DNA of 64,000 bases from Blasia pusilla (GCA_050084515.1 CM114275.1:22444001-22508000); one strand, 5' to 3'; positions 37,526 through 50,330 are shown, numbered from the stretch's first letter. Notes: generated by a model from the letters alone, not told the origin. Numbers and translations are program-made.

Positions 37526-38177
37526 CATCTCAGTGGCCTTACAGCGTGCACAAACCTTGGCAATGATACATGGTGTAGAGGTGGTGGGGGGTCGCTCGCC
37601 TCGTCGTCCGTTCAAGTCCGACCAACCACTAATGTTCTTGCCAAATTTGTTTTAGGATATCAATCGTGTAGCTCATTGAGTTGGTGTTTGTGTTGATTAG
37701 TTGCCATTTTCTTATTGCATTCCATTATGCATTTTCCGACTCCTCTTTTGAGATGTTATTATCTTTCTTTGTCCTCTTTAAGGTTTATTTATGTAATAAA
37801 GTAGATATTATATATATTGAGAGTGAGTTTATGTTTTCCAAACTCCTTACCTCTTTGACACTATGCACTCTCAACAAGAAGAAAAACCTTTTGATTTAAA
37901 ATGGCACTTTTGTAGAAGCAATTGTCCATCTTATGAGGTAAATCCTACTCTCCCTTAATCACTCAAGCTCCATGTGACCTCCATCATTCTCTCCTAAATA
38001 CTCCGGGGGTGGCATGTGTATATGGATGACTAGTATACTAAACAACGGATTATGCATCCTTCAGCGGGTGAAAGGATACATCATCCGCTAAACCATTTGT
38101 TATGTCTAAACCTTTTAAATCACTTAAACATCCCTTCTCTTTTGGACGAGGAGGGCCATAATGAGTCGAGAAAGAAA
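37526..38177. other. AT-rich spacer, 3' flank of MurF
   Basis: No gene seen. It contains the probable 3' UTR of the minus-strand MurF gene and the tail of the RT-like repeat. Confidence 0.4.
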
Positions 38178-41100
38178 CTACGTTCTTCTGATAGCGTTAG
38201 CCACATGTTCCATTCGCGTTCCGCGACTACCTTTTATGAGCACAGCATCGCCGGGTCTCAAAATATCAACCACCATAGCTCCGAGTTCTTGAGCGCACCG
38301 GCGAACGACGAACTTCGTGTCTCCGGAATCATGCAGTCCAAGAGCCGTGGCTGCCTCCAGGAACGACGGCCCCGCCAGCCCCACCACATCGAGCTCGAGT
38401 TCCTGGCAGAGAAGAAGGGCATCCATGTGGGCTTTGCGGGTGACGGATCCGAGCTCCAGCATGTCCCCGAGAAAAGCTACCCTCCGGCCTCGGGAATCCA
38501 TGGAGCGGAGGGATCTCAGAGCAGCCTCGAGGCTCATGGGGTTGGAGTTGTACGCATCGTTGATGATTTGGATACTTCCTGCGTCTTCCCACCTGCAGCG
38601 CATCCCAATTGGAGAGTACCTGGTCAAGGATTTGCCAGCGTCTGGGAGAGGAATGCCCAGTGAGACTGCAACAGCAGCAGCAGCACAAGCATTGAGCGCC
38701 AGATGTAGGCCAGGGCTGTGAATTTCGAACTCCACTGTGGCCAACTTATTCAGTCGCGGCGATGGAGGAGAACTCGTAGATTCGAGTTCCATCCCTCGTC
38801 GAGCAGTAGCAGGAGTGCAGGAACCAGCACCACAGGATCTGTCTAAGAATAACTGATGACTTTGTGCTTGATTATTGCTACCACTTCTATTGGGACCCAG
38901 ATTTTGATGCAACTCGTTCACATGAGGCTCGGAAGGGGCGGCGGCTTCCCTCAATGTCTTCCAGATCTGAAATCCGAAGCTGTTCTTCTCCAGCCGGATG
39001 CTTGCAGGGATTGAGTGCTCAAGAACCACTCGCACACAGCGGCCTCCACTTGTTGCCTGTACGTCCACAATCCTAACGTGGCAGCCCATCTGCCTCCCAA
39101 TGAAAACCTGCTTGATCAAACGCCCCGATAAGAATCACAATTCCATACATGAACATGGTAGTTTTCCGGTTCCAGAGGCCCCAATGCCTGCCAATTTCCA
39201 AATTCTGTTTCGTAATGCAAAACATCCATGGCTTCGAACCTTCGATTCAGTTTGCTTGTCCACCTTTTTAAGGTCACGGTGGAGCAAGTGAGGAGGCCAT
39301 CGATATAACTAAGAAGTGACAATCTGCTCTCTCCTTCTAACAAGGCCTTCAAAATCATGGGCAAGTGCAAATATGGCATCGAATTTGGAACTAAAGTTTG
39401 AAAGGTGATAAACGTTTACTATTCCATCCTTCGCAAAATACCGACACGATGATATACAATCTTCTCATGACAAATCTCTCCCTACATGTGGCGACCGCCG
39501 TGGATTGCTATGAGCGTCTTCATCACAGGAGACGTGGGCAGGAACAAAACACCTCTCCAAGTACTCATTTCGCTACTACAGCAAAACCCTAGGCGTTGAT
39601 TGCCAAAACCCTGAATGTCAATTCTCGTTCAAACACAAGGACTGCAATAGAAACCTCAGCCCTGGCCAATGCATTCCACTAATGGGCGAGCATGTGCTTT
39701 TCCCCAGTCACCTCTATTATCCCCATGAAAACGGTTTGCCCATTGCCATTTGTTTTGCCTGAACTGAACTGGCCAGAGGCGCGGGCACCGGTTCTTGGAT
39801 TGACCACTAGTAAAGGCTAGACGCAACCAGGGCCATCAAAGAAGATGCGTGCCTCAAAACTTTCCAATCGGAAGGACGCCCGTAATTTACGCGCTGGGAA
39901 GAAATGGAGTGGAAAGGAAGAAAAGAAATTCCTGCGCGAAAAAATGTTCGCTACCAGACACTAAGAAGTTTCCGCTGGCTGTCAATCAGCTGCGAATAAG
40001 CGGTTAGCGTCTGAAACTCTCATCGTACAGCAGCTTGGCAATGATAGGTGAGGATGATTCAGAGCCTCCGCACACCAATTCTCTCGACCGCCAAGGGTAC
40101 GAGCAGAATACACCTATTCACGACGACGTACTAAAGCGCAGCGAGCGGACGGGACTGGGACTGGGACTGGGACTGGGATTGGGATTGGGAAGAAGAGAAA
40201 TAAACCTTACCACTTTCACTCCTGGAGGAATGGCCAAACTCATCAGGAGAGGGTCGTCCGCATTCAAAACGCACGTATCGCCCGGTCTTGCTCCGCTCAG
40301 AAGCTCTCCTTTCGCCGCTGCCACACCCTCCAGATTTACGAAATTTTCCATGTGCGCCGGACCGACATTCAGCAGCACTCTCACGGACGGCTTGGCAATT
40401 TCTGCAAGGGCATGAATTTCCTTAGCGTGATTCATACCCATCTCGAGCACGCATGCAGAAGCGGTAGACGGCAACTTAAGAATCGTGAGCGGAACGCCTA
40501 TGTGGTTGTTCAGATTTCCTTCTGTTTGATGGATGCAGCCCAAAGACTCCAGGGCAAGGGCTGTCATCGCCCTTGCCGTTGTCTTGCCCGTGCTCCCCGT
40601 TATGCCCACCACAGGACCGTCATACCTGCTTCTCACAAGCGCTGCTAATTGATGAAGAGCTATCAGCGTGTCGTCAACTCTTACAAATCCTCTAGGCCAA
40701 TCGGGACTCACGACGCTTCCGATAATACCACCACACCCACGATCGAGAGCTTGTTGCAAGAATTGGTGACCATCAAATCTGGGCCCAACAAGAGCGAGGA
40801 ACCATTGCCCTTCCTCGATTCTCCGGCTGTCGGTGCAAATGCTGCCAGGAGGACCGCTCCTCACGACTTCCCCTCCCACAGCTTGCGCAATCTCGTCTGC
40901 TTCCCACACGACTCCACCAAGTCCATCCCTCCAATCGCCATTCTTGCTGGTTTGATCCATGCCTGGGGTAGACTGCACCAGACCTCCTCGTTCATCTTCG
41001 GCGGGATGCTGAGATTCCGCGATGTACGTAGTGCCACTCTTCTCGTAGTTGTCTCCATAGCTTGCGATTCTAGCGACTGAGCTCCTCTTGACTTGGCGTC

Positions 41101-41341
41101 TCTGCGTACTTTGTGGTCGGAAGATCTCATTAGCCTCCCACTCCCGTCTCGGCTTTCCACTGCTACCTGTCCCCAATGCGCGGGATCCCAATCTGTGAGG
41201 GATGTCTTGGATGACGCTGACGCTGCCACTCTTCTCTGCATTAATCCGTCGACAAGATCCATAGTTGCTTGCTGTGGCAGCAACGGAGCGTACCAACGGA
41301 CTCCCGCTGAAACCGAAGAAAGCCTTAATTTGCCCGCTCAT
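38178..41341 (-). CDS. murF: MurF: UDP-N-acetylmuramoyl-tripeptide--D-alanyl-D-alanine ligase, probably plastid-targeted, 2 exons
   Basis: ATP-dependent Mur ligase that adds D-Ala-D-Ala to UDP-MurNAc-tripeptide, the last soluble step of the peptidoglycan precursor. In mosses and some other plants it acts in plastids, where a thin peptidoglycan wall supports chloroplast division. Exons 41341-40211 and 39107-38178 give 686 residues. About the first 140 residues are Ser/Arg-rich and non-conserved, as for a transit peptide. Then come the MurF N-domain (VWEADEIAQAVGGEV, CTDSRRIEEGQWFLALVG), P-loop GITGSTGKTT (246-255), EGNLNNHIGVPLTIL, VLEMGMNHAKEIHALAEIAK, NVGPAHMENF and NADDP. Exon 2 adds SPGLHLALNACAAAAVAVSL, INDAYNSNPMSLEAALRSL, AFLGDMLELG and KGSRGTRMEHVANAI. 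An in-frame stretch of about 91 residues (38738-39010) absent from the bacterial fold separates VVLEHS from VEFEIHSPG; it may be a loop or an unspliced intron. The start ATG follows an in-frame TAA. Confidence 0.94.
40151..40190 (+). repeat. GGGACT/GGGATT hexanucleotide repeat in the MurF intron
   Basis: Four GGGACT units, two GGGATT units and a partial unit. It begins 16 nt inside the intron from the minus-strand 5' splice site (40206-40210), so the pre-mRNA is C-rich and the plus DNA strand has seven regularly spaced G-runs. Confidence 0.95.
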
Positions 41342-44115
41342 CCTAGCCCGAAATGCAGAGACTTCACATTTCGAGGTTTATGTCGGCACAGAGCACCTCC
41401 TCGATCCGCTAGGTTTGCACTTCGACTCCATCTTGAGCGCTAGATTACAAACAGCCCTCCGCCCTCCGCCCTGTGGCCATGCGTTGGGGCGCCCACACAG
41501 GTCGGAAATCTATGTGGAGGCTTTCGGAGAGCAAACTCGGCCAGTGACCTCTCAATCCTTTATTCCGATGTTTCACGTGAATTTCAAGAAGCGGATAACG
41601 AAAAGAAGAAAGTACCCACTGGCGCGAAACACGTTGTACTGGCATCGCAGGGGTTAAGATGATGTTATCGGTCTCCGCACAGAACGATTCACCGCTGCGA
41701 AGAAACAGACAGCACACACTTGAACGATCAGGTAGGAAACGAACAGCCCCACGCAACCCTGAATTTGGTGAGAGCACTGTTGCGCGGGTTTTTCCGCGGA
41801 TTTCGTTTCCAATTTTTCCTACTTTCGGATTGATACAGTGGTAACGCAAAAGCCATCGCTCTTATTGTTGTTGTTATCACTAATTGCTATATCGTCCTTG
41901 CGTTCCAGGACCGGCAGACAGCGCCTTGGCAAAAACCGCACTGTTGTGGAGCTTCCTATCATTCTCCTTTTCTGGCTCGGAGCATCAATCCCACATCCTC
42001 ACCCACCGGGTTCACAAATACCTTCTCTAAACTGACATGCGCAAGGGAAGCTCCACTGCAATTAACACGTCCGCACTTCAATGACTCATCTCCTGTGCGA
42101 TACTTGTGATCCATCGCATATGTGAGTAGATATTGTTGCCTTTCTTGTGATTGATCCAAGTACTTACGTAGGTACTCTTGCGTAAAGCTCCATGGACCTA
42201 TTCGCACAAGCCACCAAGATATGAGGATGAGGAAAGCTGTTTCTAAGTTTCGTTCTCCCTGAATGAGCTCGTGTTGTGTAGTGTTGGTGCTCGTGAACGT
42301 CCTCGCTATAGACCCTCAGATTGGTCCCCATTCGAATATCCGGTTCAGAATTCACGAAATTTCATACCAAGAGTTGAGGACTCCAATCGTTAACAGTATC
42401 GCTCATGTCACAAGTGAGGAGATAGATATAAACCAAACACACTACACCTACTACACCGATGACAACACTTGAAGTTCGCATTCGAAGATGGAGAGGGTAG
42501 AGTGAATATATGTGCTATTAACCTCATACATCTTTTAAAGAGAGAAGACAACTGTAAGTACTCCACATCGCGACGCAGTTTTTATTGAAGTCCTCCGTTC
42601 CTCGGTACGACATGACATCTCAACCTTCTCAAGTCAACTTGTTAGACATCCCGCTCGATGAGAATAAAAGGGAGCATGTAACGAAGTTCTTCTCAACAAA
42701 AGAGTAGTTTAGGTGATTGGATTCTGATAAAAAACCACTGAAGAAAAGTGAGGATTTTTTTTTTCACCAAAGAGTGATTGCCAGTAAACTTCTTATTTGA
42801 AGAGGAAAGAGAAGATTTTAGGGGGTAAGGGTCAAACCCACAAGTTCAGAACGTAGTCATTCCCTTCGAGGGGAATCCGACTACGAACCCTAAACATCTC
42901 TAGACGAAGCAACCGAACAAAGAAACGAAGTATTGGATCCAGAGTTATGTCAGTGCAGTTCGTGCTGAGTAGGAGTAGATCTCATCCGCGTATAGAGGTT
43001 AGATTAGTATCGAATAGTCAGGGAGCTCTCAAGAGTAGATGCCCAATGGTCTTCATGGATTTGAAGCATCAAGAGTCTTGTGCCAGCGAAGAGATCGCGT
43101 GGCGTTTTGGACTTTGTATTCACACCGTTTTCCGCCTCGAGACGGCCATCATTTTCACTGATGGCAGTGTGCAGCACTTTGCTCCGCATTTGAGCTGTGA
43201 TTTTAATAAGTGGCTTTTAGTACTCGTCAAGAAGAGGAGCAGTGTGCGTCTTGAGAGCATCTGCAAGTCCAACACGCGTGGTAGTTTCCACTTCTTGTCT
43301 GGTGATCGATCACTGGGAGCAAGCTGATAAATCACCATGGATTTGCATCGATCATATGTAGCCTTGGACTCGTCGATTGAAGAGCACCCAGAGCTTCCAT
43401 ACAATATCCTATTACTGCCAATTTGCCGGTGTAGTCGGACGAGACCACTCCTATGGATGATGATCTGCATTTCGAAACGAGATTCTCAGGGAGAATCCTT
43501 CTATACCCGAGCCTCCACGCCTGTAAACAAGTTGTGGACAGGAAGATCTCAGGAAAGACAGGTCATGGGAGAGTAACTCTCTGGGCTCTTGCTTGTCCCG
43601 AGCTTTCAGGGTTCGAGTATGAGAAATCGATGTGATCTAGTTGCCATCGCTAGAGCCATCCCAAATCAAAGAACACCACATGTTCTCATTTAGAATATGA
43701 CACTGTCCTCGAGTAAAGACTCTGAGCATTATCGCGCACAACGCTGATGGCTTCACGCAGTGGCCATCAATTTCAAACTGAATGTACACATCATACATCA
43801 ATCAATCTGGACTTGCAAGAAGCGATCTGAATGTTCAATCGATCACTTGTCTAAAAAATAGGCAACGCCATAAGCATGTTCCACACCAGCTTGAGCTTTG
43901 ATGTGACGAATTCTGTCGCTGGCACGTTTGTTGCTATCAAATTTAACAGCCTTGCAATACCTAGTGTAGCCATCTGCACAACATCGAGTGTAACTTAGTA
44001 AAGATGTTCATTGGCAAGAGCTACTTCATTGCAAACTGCAGTGCGAATGAGGCTGTTAAATATGGCATCTCACTAGGGCAGCAAGTAACCAAGCACAACG
44101 TAAACTTGATGCTGA
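41342..44115. other. Intergenic between two minus-strand genes, no gene recognised
   Basis: About 41345-41900 likely holds the MurF promoter and leader. A minimal ATG-TGA reading frame occurs about 30 bp upstream of the MurF ATG on the minus strand. 42500-44100 is AT-rich. A frame at 42947-43327 (+) and its antisense counterpart have no known domain. Confidence 0.35.
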
Positions 44116-45247
44116 TTATAATGATGAGTGAGATGAAAAAAGCTTAATGGAATCCAGCCAAGCGACGACTCGAAAATCTCGGGAAGACATTACCACTTTC
44201 CATTGCCGCTCATAGAAAGCGTGCAGCTCCGTCAAGAACTGTGACTTCAACTGACTGACCTCGTCAAGATTGGTGGGATCCACATGCAGCAATGCAACTA
44301 TGGGTTTTCTTAACCCATTGGCCAAAAATGCTACAGTTATTGGATCCAAAGCATTGGACACTTCCAGTAATCTTTTCAAATCAGGAGGATTCGTTGCAAA
44401 TGCTGCGGCAACGGCTTCCAATATCCTAACAATTCCGAACAAGGAAAAAGCGCACACCAGATAAAAAGTGTCTACGGCAATTCTCTGTATCTGTTCATGT
44501 TGCAAAGTAAGTTCTGTCGACGTCCACCGGGCTATGGTAGCGACCCCCTCCTTGGAATAGTACGTGGACGAATTAAGACCTGCTTGCTTTCCTGGTTTCT
44601 TGTGTCTTATGTTACTGATGTATTCGGTTATGGAGAACTTCTGTACAGCCTGTAGAAGCAACTGCGAGCAAGGCTTCAACTGCGAAAACAGATTGTGCAC
44701 AATTGATAGCTTGCGATTCGATCCACCTACAGAAACCTCCACCTCGCTCAAGTCTCCGTCGGGCGACAGCCGATATTCGTCTACCAACTGAACGGAGTCC
44801 GTAGCATCCAATTCAGTCTCTAAATCTTTCCAGTGTCTTCAACTTTTGTGAGCTGATTGTCGAGCGATGAACTATTACATCATCTTGGTTGTATCTACCA
44901 TCGCTGCTTGCATCTCCTGATACCGAGAGCGTTTGCTCATGCCCATCGTTGCTACAAGGCTCGTATGACGCGTCCTCTGGAAATTCTGAAACAGCTGCAG
45001 TCAGTCGGCAACGTCCCGTCTTTGAACGAGATAAGCTCCTAGACACGCTACGAGAATCTCGTGACCGTATCTCGAGCCCAAATTCCACAACTTGATTCTT
45101 GTGCGGTGAGGAAGCACACCTTGCCGGGTCGCCCTTCCGTCCTGGTCTACTTTCCGCCGCACTCAGAGAGCTCGAGAAGCGGATGGATTGAAATCGAGCA
45201 CAACCACTCGACGCCACAATAGGAGGCGATACGACAGAGGTACCCAT
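44116..45247 (-). CDS. Unrecognised protein with transit-peptide-like N-terminus, tentative 2-exon model
   Basis: I do not recognise the family. The ATG at 45247 opens a Ser/Arg-rich, acid-poor N-terminus (SPPIVASSGCARFQSIRFSS) suggestive of organelle import. The second part is protein-like and well balanced: LSIVHNLFSQLKPCSQLLLQ, YYSKEGVATIARWTSTELTL, a hydrophobic segment AVDTFYLVCAFSLFGIVRIL, LDPITVAFLANGLRKPIVAL and LKSQFLTELHAFYERQWKVV. The two parts lie in different frames. A 73-bp intron (44826-44898, GTAGAT...GGAAAG) would join them as SSD-DLETELDATDS and give about 352 residues, but it lacks a clear pyrimidine tract, so a 1-nt frameshift is the alternative. The last few residues before the stop at 44116 may be intron read-through (GTG|GTAATG donor), with a further exon downstream. 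Confidence 0.6.
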
Positions 45248-47701
45248 GACAGGAGAAATGATAAAAACCTAGCCCAGCGAAAGCACGGGCCAGCTAAAAG
45301 AAGGGGGAGCGCAAGAGTGAGCGGAGCACTCGAGCGAGTATGCAGAGCCGCTCCAATTATCAACAGCAGTAAAAAGATACGATTGCTGAACTAGGACAAA
45401 TCCATGTAGCCATGCACGGGACCAAGAACAGGACGCGGCCTCAACAGAAATGCGGAGGGGTCCGGGGAGGGCCTGAAAAGATTCGCCACAGAGAAAATTC
45501 AGAACTCTTCCAATAATATGCTCAATTTTACTCACGAGCATCTGTCACACACGGCGACGAGCAAGCATCACCCGGAGAGCAATCGCTCGGCACCATGCAC
45601 GTACCGAGTGCGAAGCATCTCTAAACCCCTGTCCAGACACACCGAAACACGGATCGCGGAGGAGGTAGGAGCACCAGGACGCGGCCAGCACATGTGTTCA
45701 AGCCCCGGTTCACATAAACACAGATCTCTCCAGACTCGCAAATACCTCTCTCTCACAGGACGGCTAGCGATTACAAGATACGCACACATCACTCCTGCTA
45801 CCACCGTCGGAACAGATCAGATGGCCACGCAGAACAGCAAGGGGCTGCACGACTTCTCCATATCTAGCTCAAACGACGCACGAGAAAAAAAAAAAATCCT
45901 CCATCTAAGCCAGATTGCTCTCTACATCTTCCCTGAACACATACGGGGATGACAGGAGCTCGGAAGCCCTCCGGCAAGCAATCGTGGAGACGCGCAGCAC
46001 ACGCGGAGGATTGAGCATTCATCGCAGGGACTAGTCAGTCCATCGAAATGTTTCTCCCACATATCCACTGCAGAGCACCAGACTCCAGAGGACTTGGTGA
46101 TCATCAAGTGGCTTCCCCACGCCTTAGACGGCGCGTGCGTTGGTGGTGCCACGGTTCTTTTGCGTCATTGCCATGTGGTTTATAGACACGTGTTATTTAT
46201 GTTATAAGGGGATAGTCTTTTCTCTTTTTACACGTGGCATTTTGGGAGGAAGAATATTTCTGTATTATTAATGAGTGGTGTTTTAAAAAAATTGTTGGCA
46301 CGGCACTAGAAGAAATTTTTTTAGGGATAGTAGTTCAAAATAAATTTAAGATTTTAGTGTCACTAGAAGGCATGATTTTAAGATGTGGATTTAAGAGGAA
46401 ATCTCAACCTTCTTTCTTTGTCATGTTCATTGGTTTTTTCTTCCTTCTTAAATCCTCTAGAAGTAGGCTTTTTCTTTGTGGTGGTTCCCTCAATCTATTT
46501 CGTTTTGCTAAATGTAGAGCTAATTAAACTCATCCAAGACACAACGTGAATATGTCTGTTGTTGGATTGGACTACTCTGGAGATCACTTAGTTAGGTTTA
46601 CTCGTCAATTCAAGTAATTACTTTTTCCTCTAGTCTAGTCATTACCCATGCTCTAGTTTGGTTTTCTCCGAGTTGGGTTTACTCCATAGTATCATCATTA
46701 CTTCTTGCACTGGTTTTTCACTTTTATTCACTCTTCTTCCTTTCTTCTCTCATTCACCACATATTCTCTAATATTCCTCTCCAACCATGTGTCGTGAGTG
46801 TCGCCACAACCAAGATTCTCTTCGCATGCATTGACACGCTAACCAATTGGGGGTGAGAGTATAACCATTCACTCACCAAGTTGTGTGTGTAGGAAATCAT
46901 GTTTTTTTTTTTATATTGTTGACAAGAATGGCTTCCATGTGCAGAGAGAGTTGCACTACTCTGGGCATACATATATATCGACGGGAGAGGTTGATGTGGG
47001 GATGGTTGACATTATAGTTACAAATTCCACTTGAGAGCCAATTAAGGCATATGTGGTTGCACCAGGGAGATTGCTATAAAGAGCACCAAATGTATAGTTG
47101 TCTTCATGAAAGACATCACTGTGTTCTATTAGCTTGATGTATGAAGCTATAGGTGAGAGGTTGGACACTTTTTTTCACTAAGTGCGCCCAACCTCTCCCT
47201 TTGAGAAACAAGTTGTTTCTAGCTTATGCACTTTTATGTTGTAAACAACAAGTCTCCATCACTCTGCAACACACCCAAGCCAATGGGCTTCTATAGCAGG
47301 CTCAGGCTGTAGGAGACACCATTGGTAGAAGTCCTCCTAATAGTTGTTATGTTTCTTTAGTTTTCATTGATATTATTTCTACTGTTGGTGAGGTTGATTT
47401 AAGAGAGAATTTCCCTTTTTTTTCTTTGCCTCAAGTTGGGTGTGGCAGTGGATGTTCCCTGACTACCTATGTCTCCCTCTTTGTATGTCCATTGGGTTCA
47501 CCCATCTTCTTACATGCATGTCTTATATTTCTTCTCCTCTCTTTCCTTTACCGTGGTCCTTCCCTATTTTACTCTCTTGTATGTTTGTATTACGGAAACC
47601 TCACAGTCTCTCTTTTGTGTGATAGTTTGCTTGTTTTCTCCATTGTGATTACGATCTCCATTATGGTTCTCTTTGCACGAAAAGTTATTGTACCACACTA
47701 T
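45248..47701. other. Upstream region of the 44-45 kb gene, then AT-rich repeat-like DNA
   Basis: 45250-46150 is moderately GC-rich and may hold the promoter and leader of the minus-strand gene. 46150-47700 is AT-rich with T-runs and short frames. I could not identify any transposon domain in it. Confidence 0.35.
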
Positions 47702-48014
47702 TATTGAAGATTGAGTTACAGTCAAGTTCATCGAACATCCGAATTGCTATATTTGGTACTCACACAAAGTAGGAAAGCTTAATCTTGGTTAGTTAATTAA
47801 GCGTGATTATCCTAACTAGGATTAGTTAATCACAGTTAGTCTAACTCAAGACTATGGTTAGGATTAGGGTTAGGGTTGCTTGTACACACCCTATATAATT
47901 GAGAAGGGGACCACCCTCCACTCATTCTCTTATTGCAAAATTTCGTTTGCCATGATGGTGTGTGAGTGTGAGAGTCATTGCCCACCAGTTATGCTTCTTT
48001 AGCAGTTTTCTATA
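47702..48014 (+). repeat. 5' LTR of the copia element
   Basis: 313 bp, begins TATTGAAGATTGAG (TG changed to TA) and ends TTTTCTATA directly before the primer-binding site. It contains CCTATATAATTGAGAAGGGG (TATA region). Confidence 0.92.
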
Positions 48015-48579
48015 TGGCATCAGAGCTATAGGAGAACATCACTTGAAATTCTTGGTGTTTTAGGAGATAAGGGAGGAAAGAGAAGGCAAAATTTTAGTTT
48101 GGGAGAAGGAAATTTGATTGAGAGCTCAGTGGCAGAAGATTTTAGGTGGAGCTAAGACGGTGACAAAACTTTGGAGATGTTTTTTAGGGCTTTCCCGCTT
48201 GATTTAGCAATCTGGGTCTGCATTGGGCCAAACGATGTCGTCAACGAATTCTAGGCGTCTTTCCGAGTTTTTCAAGAGTTTTCCAACGCATCCAAAATCG
48301 CTCGATTATGACATTTTGAGCTCGTACAACAATAATTTCAATGTAGGAAAGTGCAATTAGTGAAGGAAAGTGTAGTTTGCTCTTTACAGACCAATTTTGA
48401 TTAGTTCTTCATACAATTGATCAAGTTTGGAAAATTTTAGGTCTATTTCTATTTAAGAGTGGTCTATGCTTCAATTGGAGTAGTGGAGAGCATAAAATTA
48501 TATTTTTTCTGAGTAAAATCGTTCTTCATAGAATATTCCTCAACAACAATCACATGCGAGAAGCTAGATAAGCAGAACT

Positions 48580-49400
48580 ATAATGTCTGGAAATTTCGAA
48601 TGAAACAATTACTTGTGGGTCAAGAACTACAGGAGCTTGTTATAGGTGATGAGGCCAAGCCAAAAGGTCACTCAAAAGACTTTAATGTTTGCGCTTGGAA
48701 CAAACGGGCATGGCAAGTAATCCATTATATTTCAATAACGATCAGATCGCCAATGATATGTCACATTCAAGATGTTGATACTGTGAAGAATCCTGGGATG
48801 CATTGGAAAAGTTGTTCCAAATATCTACAAAGGTCAAAAAGCTTTAATTGAACAACAATTAAACAAAGTTAGAAAAGGATTGCACAACATCAATCATTAT
48901 GTTTTAAGTATCAGACATATTGTTGATCAGTTGAATAGCATTGGAGTGACAGTAGAAGATGATGATCTGATTTTTTTCTATCTTCAAGTCCTTCTAAAGG
49001 ATTACAAGTCCTTTGAGACCTCTATCTCTATGAGAGAGAAATCTCCAACCTTTCAAGAGTTAGTCCCATTGTTAGTTAGTGAGAAGATGTGCCTAATAGG
49101 CAGTAGGAGCTCGTCTAGTATGCAAGAGAGTGCGCTATTTGCAGGTAATGGATCAAACAGAGGCAGGGGTCGTGGTAGAAGTTTTCGTGGTCGTAGTGGA
49201 TATCAAGCATATGGAGGAAGAAACGCTCAACACAACGTCACTCAATCAATTTCGAATCAATACCAGACACAATCACAAGGTGGTGATGCTGGAAATCATT
49301 CGGATTGAGATTAGCAATAGAGGGTCTATGCATCTTGCAATTTTTGTGGGATAAAGGGTCATTATGCAAAGTTTTGCTTCAAGAAGAAGGTAGATATGAG
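48580..49400 (+). pseudogene. Copia gag with CCHC zinc knuckle
   Basis: Typical copia gag wording: NYNVWKFRMKQLLVGQELQE, a stop, then LNSIGVTVEDDDLIFFYLQV and LPTF-type FQELVPLLVSEK. An RG-rich stretch follows (NRGRGRGRSFRGRSGYQAYG), then CNFCGIKGHYAKFC, an intact C-x2-C-x4-H-x4-C knuckle at about 49336-49377. Several stops and a frameshift interrupt it. Confidence 0.85.
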
Positions 49401-49588
49401 AATGAGAGCCTTACAACAACAAAACTATGTGGAGCAATAACACCAAGAGCAGTATCAAGAACAACAACATTTATAAATTGAGCACCTGTTGGTTATGACT
49501 CATCATACGGGAGCTATGGTCAAGAAAGCCTTAACAACGGATTGGTGCATCAAATCATATGACCTCACAAGCTAAATGATTCAGCAAT

Positions 49589-50330
49589 ATGGAGTCGATG
49601 AAATATCCTACAATAGTGCTTAGAGGAGCTGATACTCAACATCATATCACGCATACCGATAAAGTTCCAATAACATCAGATGATTTTTGTGTTTTTGGAA
49701 ATGTTCTCTATGTTTCCACCATTGTAAGAAATTTGATTTCTGGAGGACAGATAGTAGAACAAGATTATCAAGTGAAGTTTAACATAGATGATCGTTTCAT
49801 TGAAATAATGGAATGACCAGACTATGATAGCCAAAGGAACTAGATCTGGTATAATGTTCAAGTTAAATGTTTCTATGCTAGAGATTCAAACAACAATGTA
49901 TGGTCAAACTAGCCAACAAGTTACAGATTTAAAACTGTAACTTGATTTTCCCTTCTTGAAAGTATTTGTCTGTATTTATTATGCTCATGTTTCTTCCGAA
50001 AGACGTTAAAAATTAGACCCCAAATTTGAAAGATGCATGTTCATTGGTACGATGATGGAACTAAAGGATATAAGTATTACACTCCATCCTCTAGGCATCT
50101 TATTATTAATCACGATGTTGTCTTTGATTTGCTAAGGTCATGGTATGCTCCATCTGAGCCTATTCCACCTCTGAACTCATCAGTTGAGGAACTTGATGGG
50201 AAGAATATGATTAGTAATCAACAGACATTGCCTACAAATTCCCCAAGTACTAATGTAAGATTAGATAAGATCCTAGATTCGTTAGTTAAATTTGTCGGTC
50301 CTTAAACGAGAAGAGTTCGTATTAAGTCTG
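49589..50330 (+). pseudogene. Copia protease remnant and integrase C-terminus
   Basis: 49589-49816 reads NVLYVSTIVRNLISGGQIVE, the conserved sequence after a copia protease. From about 49945 come VFVCIYYAHVSSERR and DDGTKGYKYYTPSSRHLIIN, the end of integrase. The catalytic core of integrase is missing between them. Confidence 0.8.

Noticed and set aside
38052-38721. Plus-strand frames of up to about 200 codons over 38.05-38.72 kb
   Set aside because: They are antisense to MurF exon 2, which has unmistakable family motifs on the minus strand.
42947-43470. Opposed frames of about 120 codons on both strands
   Set aside because: I considered a transposon RNase H or an unknown gene, but no conserved motif could be confirmed on either strand.
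47855-47880. TTAGGGTTAGGG, telomere-like repeat
   Set aside because: It is part of the copia LTR and recurs in part in the other LTR copies. It has only two units and is not the plant TTTAGGG repeat.
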